Notes under the pieces: model-generated
The model's input: only the letters and a program-made list of their open reading frames with translations
Told to the model about the DNA's origin: nothing
Databases searched by the model: none
Made by a program: the position numbers and the translations under genes
Part shown: piece after piece, positions 35,501-47,290 of the stretch
How the letters are laid out: the number at the start of each line of letters is the position of its first letter
Numbering within the stretch: position 1 is the stretch's first letter
Source: Bilabrum cf. latius
Taxonomy: Eukaryota > Bigyra: Bicosoecida > Bigyra > Bicosoecida
Assembly: GCA_965178125.1 (NCBI GenBank)
Contig: OZ237762.1
Location: forward strand, 682,001 to 746,000
Direction: 5' to 3'
DNA length: 64,000 nt

Positions 35501-38500
35501 CAGGCGAGCACTCCTGGCGGCCGCTGCCACCCGAGAAACCGACGCAAGTCTCATGGAAAGGGACTCGGAGGGCTCGGATATCAGCGCCGGAAAGGACAGG
35601 TCGCTCAGCAGAACGAAGCAGAAAGTGCGGCGCACCATGGCGGACCGGCTGAAGAAGACGTGGACTCACCTGCCGCTCGTTCCAGAGGAAAAACTCGCGG
35701 CAAGGGGGAAACATGCGGTGCGGCTCAAGCCGTAGCTGGTGAGGGCGTGCCGAGGGGTTGTTGGGGTAAGTAGCAAGACCGCTCATTTCATCGATGGGCT
35801 GCGACCTGAAGTGGGCCGCGGTGTGCGGGGCCAAGGCATTGTGGTGAACAAGTCGCTTGGCCTCGTGCTGACCGCGCGGGAGGTCGTGCCGCTCGGCATC
35901 TGCGAAGTTACGCTGAAGCTGGGGCTGCACTCCGCCCCAGCGCATGTGGTCTACATCTCACCACAGACGAGCATAGTGCTTCTGATGGCTGATTTCAAGG
36001 CAGCCGGCTGGGAGGACGAGCTGGAAGAGATTCCGATCAACCCGCGCAAGCTGCACATGGTTCCCAAATCGAGCACCGGCAACGTCACGAAGGATGAGAG
36101 CGGTAAGGAGGGCAAGTCCGAGGACTCTAGCGATAGCGATAGCGATAGCGATAGCGATAGCGATACCGGTAGCGGTGGTGAAGGCAGTGAAGCTGACGAG
36201 CGCACGACGAGCAAGGCCACCAAATCCGGTGATGGTAACCATGGCAAGGGCGATGCTGGAGTTCGAGGCGGTGGCCCCGCTGCTGATTCCACTGCCGGGG
36301 ATGGGGCTGCAGCTGGCAGATCAACAAATCACTCGTCCAGCGATCACGGGAAGAAGTGCAATCCAACGGATGTCAAGAAATCGAAACAGAAAGAACGGGC
36401 AGCAGAGCGCAACAGGCTGGCCACAAAGGCGCATGACCTGGGCAAGGCTTACAAAGAGGAGCTGGAAGCCGGCGCGACCACAGGCGGTCCACCAGTGGAT
36501 TAGCCCGTGGCGTCAATCCCGGCGTCTCCCATGGGTTGGTTTGTGCAGCTGCACAGCGACAACTTCTGCCGCGTGTCACGAGGCGCGCCCCTTAAGTTCG
36601 AGGTGACCTCTATCTCGACTGGCTCAGCCAGCTACTACGGGAACGGTGGCCTGACCCGAAGGGTAGACACGGGCCATGGGTGCGGTTGCGTGGAGCCGCA
36701 AGGCAGTTCAGACCAGCAGTGGCAGTGGAGCTGGACTCGGGACAGCCTGTCGAAGGGGTACCTGGGCGGCGCGGTGATCGACGAGGAGGGCACTCTCAGG
36801 GGCATCATGGCGGTGGCATTCAAGCCAGTAAGAATCGTGCCAGCCGACGCCTTTGCCCATCCGATCCGCATGGTGATCGATCGAATTGCCAGGGGCCGAT
36901 GCTCACCGGTACACTGGGGCATGGTTCCAGCCACGTTTGCCGTGGCGACCGTGTCTCAGCTGACGGGTGTCGCCGCGCTTCCGCCGGGAGAAGGGGGCCG
37001 GTTTGACAGGCTGAGACCCATCGGTCAGGGGATGCTGCAGGTGAAGGATACGCACAAGTAGCACACCCATCGACTAGTAGAGCACAGGCTCAACAGCCTA
37101 AGGATGATCCTGCTGGCGCATGCCGCAGCCCACGGGGTGAACGCGGACACGATTCGAAGAGCGAGGGAGGGATCGGCCAGAGACGCTGAAAAGGTGCGCG
37201 CTGTTGACGAAGAGGTGGCACTCATGTACAAGTTTCAGATGAAGTAGCTGCAGGTGCTGCAGAAATCCAACCCCAAGGGCATGGTATCCCCCGAAGAGCT
37301 CATCTAGAATGGCTTTGATGGGCTCTCGAGGGAGCAGAAGGAGTGGGCAATTGCTGATAGCGTCATGATTCCTGCCCTCAGGCCCTTAAACCCGGTGAGG
37401 GCTGGTGACATTCTCCTGGATATCGTCCCGTATATGTCACAGGCGACGTTCTTGCTGCAGGCATAGGCAAGCGAATGGATGCAGGCGATGGACAAAGTCA
37501 AGGACTGGGTCAGTCCGCAAGAGGATCTGCCGCTGTGGGAGCGCCCTGTGATCAGCCAAGGCTCGCTAGTGACTCGCATTCGAATGGACTCCATGCTGAG
37601 TCGGAGTCCATTGTACCACAGAATGGTAGGGAAGAAGGAGTCTACGCGCACAAAACGAGGAACGTCTGTGCTTCAGCAGCTTTGGCGACTTGTGTTCGGA
37701 TCCGGTCGGGGCACCAAATCGTCAAAGAAATCTTCGGAAGACGGCGACAAGTACGCCCGCGGAAGTGGCATCCCTACATCCCTGGCCCAGTTTCAGTCCT
37801 CCTTGAGAGATGCAATCAAGGGCTCGCCAGACGAGGGGTTCACGGAGAAGGTCCGGCTGTACGGTCGCTTGCTGCAGAACAAGACGGATTTGCTCGCCAC
37901 GGAGGCCTGGGAGCTGATCGAGAAAGAGAAGGGCCTGGGAGAGAAGGTACCTGCATTCTACCGACGCAGGGCTAACAATATCCGGAGGATGATCCGCCAG
38001 GCAGACAGCGCATCTTCGCCCGAGCTCCGTGGCCTTGTAGCGCACATCGGTAGTAGCCAGCAGGGTGACGTGAGAGCTTGGATGGCCAAGCCACAGCAGC
38101 AGCTTGCGCAAGACCAGTACCAGTACAGCGGAATTGCTCTCAAGACGTTTATGCGGGGAGTGTCAGAAGACCAAGGCAAGGAAGAAGAGAAGGATCAAGA
38201 GTAGGACGGGGGCAATGGTGGCAGTGGCAAGACGAGTTAGACTACCGAAGAGGACGGGGCCGGCAAATCATCCAAGGAGGCGGAGAAATCGGAGACGTCA
38301 AAGCAAACAGCTTCAGGCAGCGATCCTGCGGCAGTTCCCGACCGGCTGCAGATACACGACGAGGAAGACAAGGCGATGGCGCCGACACACGTGCTATGCA
38401 AGAAGGGCAAAGACCTGGCTTCCTGGCTGCCCACGCACTGGGTTCGCAGTATCTCCAAGTAGACAAGTCCTCTCGAAGTGGCTGCAGTACAGGCATTCCG

Positions 38501-40283
38501 CTTCGGAGCCGAGAGAAACCTGCTGCATCAGTCTTTGCTCTACTGCGTCTACTGGGCCACCGGTGCCAGACACGTCGCCAAGCACCTGCAGCTGTCCATG
38601 CAGTCGTCCATGCAGCAGGTGTCGGGCAGAGCGCCGCTCCCATGGTACGGTCTCAAGATCACCGACCTGAATGACCTGGCGTTCTGGTGCGGGACGCAAC
38701 CCACGCTTCAGGTTAGGGTGCTGAGGTAGGGCCGCGTGCAGCTGGCCCAGATGTACACGTTCCGGGAGGAACAGCGACTGACCTACTCCCGAAGCGTGCT
38801 GATCTTTGCGGGGGCCTACATATCCGAGGCCGATGCCCTGCTTCGTTTTCACAGCAGAGGTCCGGTGATTGCGCCTAGGACAGCGGCAGAGGCAGCCGAT
38901 TTGAAGGAGCAGTCAAGAGCCGTTGAAATGCTGGAGGACAGAGGTGTGATCACCGACGAAGAGGCATTCCAGCACCTTACGCCTGCCGGGAGGCGCTTGC
39001 TGGCTATGCAGCAGGGCAGGAGGAGCGCATCGCCTGCGCCATTGCATCACAGAGCGCGGCTGGTCACCACATTCCGGTCCGACGGCTCGCCAGGAAACGC
39101 GCGCATGAGCCAGCAAGTCGCTTTCTGGATCGTCCGCTTGAACCGCCGGCCTGTCCTCACCGTGGCCGCTGCCATTGAGGCGATCCGGTCGGTGCCTGAT
39201 AGGTCGGTCGTGCCCATTGAGGTGGTGCGCTGTGCAGAGGGCACTAAGATTGCGGATGGGCTGCGCACCGACTACCTGCAGCAGCCCACTCGCGTGCTCG
39301 TGCAGACCGCTCCCAAGTTCGTGTGGAGGCAGCTCTTTGTGGACCATGCCGCGGGACAGCTGCTGGATGAGAACGGCAATGCGGTGCACCTACAGGGTAT
39401 GAAGGCGCGCCCAAGCAGCGACACCATTCCAGGCACATCAGCTGGTGCGGCGTCAGGCGCTGGATCGGATAGCCCGAGTGCACCGGGGGAACCCCCTTCC
39501 GCTATCCCGCTCATCCGCAGCAGCAGTCTTTCTCTGTGGGAGGGTGGAGAGAGGGCCAAAGAAGTGTGCGGGGCAGACGAAGCAGAAAGTATTGGCGGGG
39601 ATCAAAGCGAGGCAAAGAGCGGTTCTACAAGCCTAAGCACCGAGCAAATCACTGACAGTCCCGCCTCTTCCTCTCATAGAGAGGACTGCAGCGATACTGC
39701 TCCTGATGGTACTACTGGGGGACCTACTTCCGAGTCGCGGCAGGTGGTCGTGGCCCAAGCAGAGCGACCAGACGCTGCTGTTGCCTCGAGGGAGGAGCAG
39801 GGGAGCACGCACCCGCTGTAGCCAACACCGCAGTCGCTTCTTGCCTGCCGCTCTGTCGGTAGCGATGGGGTGGCTGTGAGGTGGGGTCTCATGGGTTCGG
39901 ATTGGTTGTGGAGGTGGGTGGTGCACCGTGACTTGCAGGCGCGTCGTGACGTCACGGGGATCGCTGGTGGCGGTCTGCTGGCGCTTGGGGAGGAAAGCGT
40001 CAAAGCGCACAAGAAGCAGCGCGTGGATGCAATCGATGGCCGCATAAGAAGAGCGCAAGGTGGCCAGCGAAGGGGCTGGTCTGCAGCTGGGATAATCGGG
40101 GCTGTGTGCGGTGGCGTCGTTGTGGCTGTTGGCGGCATGCTCGTCGTTGCAGGCGTCGCGGGCGAGGTGCAGGGTGTGGGCTTCACTGGCGGTGTGAAGC
40201 GCCTCGTCTCTGCACAGCTTGCAGCTGTAGGGGCCTCGAAGTGGGCAGAGGAAGTTCGAAGGATGAACTCTGCTCCCAGATGA
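32550..40283 (+). CDS. Giant Nma111/DEG7-type HtrA-family serine protease
   Basis: The frame is open from ATG 32550 to TGA 40281-40283, 2577 residues, crossing 18 UAGs (first at 32856, last at 39819). Residues 45-215 are an HtrA protease domain with a complete triad: His64 (LVLTNRHV), Asp95 (PIHDFAIL) and Ser179 (SGSSGSPVL). UAG 32856 encodes residue 103 inside this domain, so read-through is needed for activity. A PDZ-like part follows (RLEAGDGILGVNG). From residue about 1090 comes the second, degenerate protease half typical of Nma111 (GLVLTAREVVPLGICEV), with GGAVIDEEGTLRGI where the serine loop would be. C-terminal PDZ-like pieces include RAGDILLDIVP and LNRRPVLTVAAAIEAI. Fungal and plant relatives are about 1000 residues and nuclear or chloroplast; here large Ser/Asp-rich insertions more than double the length. 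Confidence 0.85.
36129..36164 (+). repeat. AGCGAT hexanucleotide repeat (Ser-Asp run)
   Basis: Six perfect tandem copies in frame with the giant protease gene, encoding an SDSDSD run. This is a likely length-variable acidic linker. Confidence 0.95.
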
Positions 40284-40442
40284 ATAGAGCACATCCTAAA
40301 CTTAAGGATCTTTCGGTTTCAACACACTGCATGCTCTATCCTGGATTCCGGATAACACGTTTTCGTAATACATCACTGGTTGCTTGAATGTCCTTGATTG
40401 GCTTGATCGCGGCTTCTTTGTATGATGCAGTCTGGCCGAGCG

Positions 40443-43400
40443 TCAAGGCAGGACGTCCAAGCAAACGCTGACATCCTCAAGTGACGACAAGGACCCAATA
40501 TGGTCATGCCCCTTCGCTCGCGGCATGCTGAGCACACCCAAGAACAAAGAATCTGCCGTCCCGTCGAATCCACCCCACGCCTTTGATGCAGCCCCAGCAG
40601 CTGCACCGCTGTAACCAGGCTTGTCGGCGTCGGACTTGCATTCGTTTACAAGTGCGCGCAGCACGTCTAGCACCACAGCGCAGCTGGACTCGTCACACGC
40701 AGCAATGGCTGCAACTGCACCTTGCATCAGGCTTTCATCAGAACCCCTTGGTCCTGCTGGATGCTGCGTGTAGGGGGTTCCGCTGTCGCACAAGGCGCTG
40801 TCAGCTATTGCGTGCAATAGGTCAAGGCGGCTCTGACCGGCCAAGGACATGCCCACCGAAGACTGCGGCTGAGGCTAAGTCTGTACAATCAGAATCGCTG
40901 GTCTGGCAATTTCGCCAAACCACCACATTTCACTGCCCACCCAAGCAGCTTTTGCACAGCTAGCAAGTCTAGCGACAGCATCGGCAGCTGAAATACCCAT
41001 GCCTGGCAAGGTGCCCTCGGGGGGACACATAGCCAGGGGCACTCGAAGGCTCTAGTCTAGCACTACATTAGATGGCGTAGCTCCTTGCATACCCGATTCT
41101 GCTACCGTGCTGCGGGCGGCTTGCGACCACAATTCAAACCCTTGCTCCTCGCTGACATGATGGGGGGCAATCACAAGAGCGTGGGCTGCGCAACTCCCTG
41201 GCTTGCCTCCCTTCGGTACGTTTTGCTTGTCCTTGGCCACATCGTCCGTGAACGTCGCGAGGGCATTCACCTAGATCGAACCATTGCCACGCCTCCGCGG
41301 GTACAGCAGCAAGGCAACCGTGCGGGCCAAAGGCTCCGTAGGATCGTCGCTGCTGGTAGGCAGTCCTTCGGATTCACGAATCCCGCTCGATTTCGACTGT
41401 GAAGTGCTTTTATCACCATCGAGAGCTCCCATCGGAACTTCATCATCACATCCTTCCTCGGATTCGTTCTCGGCATCACTGCCGTCCACGCCCTCAAGGT
41501 CAAAGTCCGGGTGGGGGGCCGTTGCCCTCGTATGCCCATACACATCCACGAGAGAGCCCATGCAGTCGACGACCGCCGTGGCCGCAAGAAAAGCCTCAAG
41601 TGAGAAGGATGCGGCTGCAAATACAGCGGGGTAAGCAGCACTCAAAGCCCCGAAAACCTGCGAATGCTCGGTTTCGAGCTCCTTCCGCCAGGCTAGCGCA
41701 TGCCCGGAGGCGGCGCACATTTGATCAACCCGACAAGCGACAACTCTCCCCGCCTCCATGACCTTTTTAGGGGCTGCTGCTTTCAAGAGCGCCTCGGAGT
41801 CAGCGAGCAGCATGGCTCGGTCGATCACGGCGAGAACCCGTTTCAGCGAGTCGCTTGGAGGGCGACTCGTGCTGATGCTGGTGCAACATGCGCCATCGGC
41901 TGCTTCAGCCCGACTAGCCGCTCCCGTGATTGCCACCTCCCCGATTCTGCGGGATTTGGCAGCTGACTCACCCTGGTTGCATTCTCTGGTTGAGCCATCC
42001 GTGCCCTTGTCAGCTGCTCTGGCACGCTTCATGCCCGCGCGTGAGCCTGGAGAGCTGCTGGGTTGATGAGACTCATGCACCATTTTCTTCATAGAATTGA
42101 GTCGCCTGGTGGCCGCGAGTCCGGCATCCCTCGCGGCATGCAGGCACTGCCTAGCTAGCTAACACCAATTGCCCAGCTCCTCTGCGTCCATGCCGTCCTC
42201 TTCCTCATCCTCGCCATCGCCAGCATCTTCCAACTCCTGCCCCTGCTCCTGCCCGCGCCCTTCATCTTCATCGTTGTCCTGGTCCATTGAGGCGCCCGTA
42301 ATCGCACCAACACCGTGCTCGGATCCTCCGAATGAGCTCCCCTCAGCAGGACACTGGGAAGCAAGACACATCAGCAAAGCAGCCACTTGGAAGCGGGCGT
42401 CAGACCCTTGCACAGCAGTGGCGAGAATCCGCCCCGCCTCGCCTCCAAGCTCGACAAGCCTGCCCGGGTGCAGCAAAGCGCTGGGTCCTAAACGGTATGA
42501 AGGGACAGGTGCCGAGCTCTAGTCGGGGCGTTGGCCTTCTATCAGCTCGGTTTGGATGGCAGCTGTGACTGCGTCGAGATGGGCGACCTGCTGCTTTCTA
42601 AACCGTGTGACGAGTGCGTGGCGAATTCGGAACTGGCGCAGCTCTTTCGATCTCTCGCTCTCCTGGTCGGTCTTGCCAGAGCAGCTCGACGTCGCGGATG
42701 CACCCTTCGCTCGCTCCGATTCAGATCTTGCCTGAAGCCTGGCATCTGCGTGGTTCTGCGCCTGAACGATCTTGGCCCTCTTGGACTGCAGCATGCCGCG
42801 CAATTGGTGCAATGCCTGCACGCGGTGCTCCTCGCCGAAACGGGACAGCTGCTCAGAGTCTTGTCGCACACTTTCGCTGCTTCCGTCTGCATCTGCTGCG
42901 CTCGTATGTGAAGATGGGGCCACACCAGCACCAGGGGCTGCTGGTTTACTAGCTGGCCCTCCAACATTGGGTCTGATGCTCGGATGCGTGCTACTATCCG
43001 GCCGCCCACACACCAGTCTTGCAATATCAGCCAGTGTGCAGCGTTGCTGCCAATTGCAGAGTGCCTAGTAGGCGGCGTGAAGGCCCATGCCTTCGGTTGG
43101 GGGCACTTCATTTTTAACATCTCTTGCATCTTCGACACGAACTGGTTTAGCGTTAGATCCGGCTCCACCGGTACCGCTCGTGGTGGGGCTCTTCAGGGCA
43201 GCATCAGTAAGAAGCTACAGCCGCTTGGCCTGTAGCAGTCGCTTTAAGGCTTTCATACCCCTTGTCCACATGCGGGAGAAAAGAAGCTGCAGGACGGGCA
43301 TCGGGCATGAGGCGACAGCAACAACTGCAAGGACGTCCTCGGGAACTGCTGCAGCTGCACGGTGGCGCTCGCCGTCCACGGCTCGGCTTGCCTAGGCACT

Positions 43401-44666
43401 TGATGACGACAGCGACGGTGATGATGCCTCAGCTCCTGGCAAACTGGATTTGGAACCCCTTGCAGCCCCCGGAGCTGCACTGGTAGACATCCCAGGGGCG
43501 GCTTGGCTTGCCTTTGCACCCTGTGTGTGCGAGTCGGTGTGCCTCTGCCCGCCCCGAATCATGAATCTGGGGCGGTGCAGTCCAGCGGCAGAGAGCACAC
43601 CAGCCACCATTGCTCCCCTTGGGCTATCTCGAGGGGGGAATGAGACGGCCACTGCCACCGAGTCAGCGGGGTTGTCGTCCACGATGAATCCATACCCCAG
43701 CAGAAGCTCCTCGTTCCCCTTCGGCCCGTAGGTGTTGTACACCTGCTCCCCTGCTCGCAGGTCTTTGTCCGTGCGAAAGGAGAGCCCTTTCTCCTCCCGT
43801 AGCCAAGTCATTCTAGCGCTGTGGTGGTGGTTCAGCAGGTCTAATACGGGGAGCATGCATGCGGTGGCAGGGGCTGGTGGAGGCACGGGCTATCCACTCG
43901 GAATGGCCCCTGTCGGACTGGAGCTGCTTGCGGGCGGTAGTTGTGAGCCCGCCCCAGCGGAATCGATCCCAGAAGAAGATAATGTTGGATCTGAGGCCCC
44001 CTAGGCGCCATCGCTGCTCGGCGGTCGCGACAGATAGTGCGGGAATCCCCTGGATGCTCGGTGGGCAAATGCCCACATTACCGACTCCTCAGACGGGAGC
44101 TGCAGGAGACCCTTCTTGCCGCTGATGTCGTACCATGCCTGTATTTTCTAGTACATTCGGTGGATATCGTCTTTCTTCTGTTTTACCGCCATTCCTACGT
44201 TGCTTGCGCGCAGGAGGTCGTCACAAGTCTGGCTGTCCCAACACAGCGGGACGTCAGGCAGCCTTCCGGGATCCAATGCAGATGCATAGGCTCTAAAAAC
44301 ACCCTGCTGCTGGGAACCTGCTGCAAATGACTCTGTTTGTGAACTATGCATCGATCCGTGCTGTCGCCGCGCACCGCTAGATTCTCGATGCACGGCCATT
44401 TCGAGGCACAAAGAGGCAGTCGGGTCCAGGGCTACGTCTGATTCGAAATGCCTTTGCATTCGGACGACAGCGTCCTCTTCGGACTCCATCACTGTGTACG
44501 GAATGTATGCTATTTTTGTCCCTGCCTGAAGTGTGTGCCCGGGACGTACCACAGCTTCAGATCCATGCTGACCAGATCGAAGCTGAACTGCCGGTGATAT
44601 CCAAGCACCACTGCGCTTTGCGCACTGCAAAAGTTGGTCTGCTGCACTATCGCTTGAAATCGACAT
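40443..44666 (-). CDS. SET-domain protein lysine methyltransferase (SETD3/SETD6/LSMT-like) with long C-terminal extension
   Basis: The frame is open from ATG 44664-44666 (MSISSDSAADQLL) to TGA 40443-40445, 1407 residues, with about a dozen UAGs (among them 44148, 43392, 43065, 42519, 42159, 41271, 41052). The N-terminal SET half has LQAGTKIAYIP and YASALDPGRLPDVPLCW. The SET core follows after an insertion: LPVLDLLNHHHSARM, the NH-containing AdoMet-binding motif, then GEQVYNTYGPKGNEELLLGYGF, the catalytic-Tyr motif of this family. It ends at GFIVDDNPAD. Relatives methylate lysine or histidine of cytosolic or plastid proteins. The remaining 1000 residues are acidic and Ser-rich, with a helical stretch but no domain I recognise. 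It is divergent from the MutY homologue across 100 bp. Confidence 0.8.
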
Positions 44667-44766
44667 CGTATTGTCCCTAGTGCGCTCTGAAGTGAGGCAA
44701 ACGTCCCTTGTGCAAGAATCCGAGTCCACCAAACCTACACAGCCAAATTGCAAATGCACAATAAAA
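44667..44766. promoter_or_regulatory. Divergent promoter region (inferred)
   Basis: Only 100 bp separate the start codons of the SET gene (-) and the MutY gene (+), so the promoters must overlap or lie within the genes. No element was recognised. Confidence 0.35.
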
Positions 44767-47118
44767 ATGCCTGAAAAGTAGAATGTCGCACCTTTGTTGC
44801 TTCCTTGGTATAGGCAGGTACGTCGTAAACTGCCGTGGCGGGGGGATCCACCTCCGTGGGGTGGCAGTGACAGATCATCCAATAAGGCTCGCCATGCTAG
44901 CATGTCCCAACCACCGAGCAAGAAGCGAAGGGTCTCGGCTACTCTCAAGTCATTCTTTGCAGTGAAATCCGAGGAGAAGGCCCCTGTGGATGTCGATCTC
45001 ACTGCACAAGACCAGGACTCGAAAGAGGCATCTGCTGATGTTCAAATCCCAAGCAGCCCATACGCCACATGGGTGTCCGAAATCATGCTGCAGCAAACTA
45101 GGGTAGAAGCAGTAATTCCACATTTTGTCCGCTGGATGAACAAATTTCCATCAGTGTCTTCGTTAGCATCTTCGTCGGAAGAAGAGGTAACAAAAGCTTG
45201 GGCCGGGCTGGGGTACTACCGCCGAGCACGGTTTCTTCGGAAGGGTGCCCAGCATATCATGGAAAAGCACGGTGGTGTTGTCCCCCCTGACGTAGAGTCG
45301 CTGCTGGCAGTCCCTGGGATCGGCGAGTACACGGCGGGCGCCGTCTCTTCCATCGCATTTGGCAGGCAAGCCGCCCTCGTAGACGGCAATGTGATCAGGG
45401 TCGTCTCGAGGCTCGCTGGGATCGTAGGCGACCCCAGATCGCCCGCTCTGCCCAAGTCAATCTGGCAGTGGGCTAGGAGCGCCGTGCCACCACCTCACAG
45501 CGGGGAGCATGGTCAAAGCACCGGTGATCAATCCACCGGTGGATCCAAGGGCAGCGGCAGTGCGCCATCCTCAGCCGCGGGGGATGCAAGCGACTCCGCA
45601 ACTGGTAAACACCCAATCGATGCCAGTAAAGAAACCAGTCCCAGGAACGACCCCGGAGACTTCAACCAGGGCCTCATGGAGCTCGGTGCCACCGTCTGCA
45701 CGCCCACTGGCCCTGCCTGCGATAGGTGCCCTCTCAGCACCGTGTGCGCAAGCCGGCTCTTGGAAGCGTCAGGACATACCTGGCGAGATGCACTGGACTA
45801 GGGTGCCGAGGAGCGGGTCTCTCAGGCGGGAAAGCAGGCAGTGACGGGCGCCTCAAGCGGCCCGGGAGCGGAATCTGGCGAGGACGGTGAGGCCCAGGCC
45901 CAGGGCAAGGGCAAGGGCAAGGTTGAGGGTAAAGGCGGGGAGACAGTCGCTGGCCTCGACAAAGTGCGTGAGCAAGCGGGGCTAGAGGTGGTCGGAGGCA
46001 TGGAGATTACGGACATCGAAGACCTGCTGGGGAACAAGATCGACCCGGAGTTCAAATTCAGTGCCGGTCACCTGCCTCTTCGCAAGCCCAAGACCGCCTC
46101 AAGGGTCGCGAGAGGGGCAGCTGTCGTCGCGTTCCGGTGGGAGGAATCAGGCAACTAGAGCAGCAGCAGCAGCAGCAGCAGCATAGGCTGCTTGGAAGTG
46201 CTTCTCGAGACCAGGCCGAGCCACAGAGGCGCGCTGCTGGCAGGTCACCAGGCCCCCGTGATGCGGTTGGGAGAGGCCTAGAAACCGAGCCAGAGGAGGA
46301 AGGCACGCGGGAAGCAAGCCGCGGTAAAGCCCAGCAAGGCCACATCTGCTGCTAGCAGCAAGCTCATGAGCAAGGGACCACCTGTACCTGCAGAATCATC
46401 AGCAGAATCATCTGCCGGGGCGGCGGCAGGCGATGCTGCCACCGGAGGGGAGGGAGCATCTGGGCCGTCCGTGGATGCGGTGGAGGATCAGCTCATGGCA
46501 CTGATTGGCCGAGAGGGAGATGGAGACTCAAACTCTGAGACATCGTCCAAGCCTGGGGCCCCAGCCGCATTCGTTGCATCGGCGCCATCGGCTGCATCAA
46601 GTGCATCGGGTGCACTGTCGTCATCGGGTGCATCATGTGCTGGTGCTGGGAGTCGAGCAGAGGTAGAGGTTAGGGGGGAGGCAAAGCCAATCGAGCTAAC
46701 TTTTTCTGGACTTAAGGTGGAGGTACAGACCGTTGGAGTGCTAGCCGGTGGTAGCACGGGTGTCGAATGGCACAGCCGCTCAGAGGCATGCAGCACTTCC
46801 GGCGCCGCGGTCAGCTAGGCTCGAGACGGAGATGCTGGTCCTCCAGATCGCCGGTGGGTTCCTTTGCCTCAGGTCGAGTCCGCTGGGCTGAGCTCTTGGG
46901 CATGCAAGCTCGTATCAGCTGGCCTTTCTAATCTAGTAACGGCACTATCACGATCTGCTAGAGACCAAACGGGCGCAGAGCACAGAGCAGTCAAGGCATG
47001 GTTGGACTAGCAACTCACGTCTCGAAAAGCTGTGAAGCGCAAGTTGAGCAGCAGCGGAACCAACACTGGCACCAAATGGGTGGAGTACCTGTATCGTCGG
47101 TCTAAACTTTAGATTTAA
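44767..47118 (+). CDS. Adenine DNA glycosylase (MutY/MUTYH homologue)
   Basis: The frame is open from ATG 44767 to TAA 47116-47118, 783 residues, with seven UAGs (44779, 45799, 46156, 46279, 46816, 46984, 47110). The enzyme removes adenine opposite 8-oxoguanine. Features in order: the N-terminal LPWYRQVRRKLPWRG; a 65-residue insertion with KKRRVSATLKSFF; the core PYATWVSEIMLQQT with catalytic Glu105; the helix-hairpin-helix VPGIGEYTAG; catalytic Asp206 in VDGNVIRVV; GDFNQGLMELGATVC; and a perfect 4Fe-4S loop C-x6-C-x2-C-x5-C. Beyond UAG 45799 comes an expanded NUDIX-like 8-oxoG recognition domain: VLLETRPSHRGALLAG, then about 150 low-complexity residues, TFSGLKVEVQTVGV and RRWVPLPQVESAGLSSW. 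The LWEFPG segment expected after LLAG is not found. This is one of only two genes here ending in TAA. Confidence 0.9.
46159..46182 (+). repeat. (AGC)8 trinucleotide repeat
   Basis: Eight AGC codons, directly after the UAG at 46156-46158, encode polyserine within the NUDIX-like domain of the MutY homologue. Confidence 0.95.
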
Positions 47119-47290
47119 AGCACACCCGAGCCTCGTGTGGAGTTGCGACCAAATGGCCACAGAATCATCACCGAACAATAGAAAATGATTTCGTCCTTCT
47201 GCGATCGGTCATCTGACACGGAATATCACTCTAGCGGCGTGCGTACCCGATCGTCCGGGCTCTTCTTCACTCGGCAGACGACTAATAGTT

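Noticed and set aside
36129-36164. Short regular repeat that could suggest a CRISPR array
   Set aside because: The unit is 6 bases with no spacers and encodes Ser-Asp in frame.
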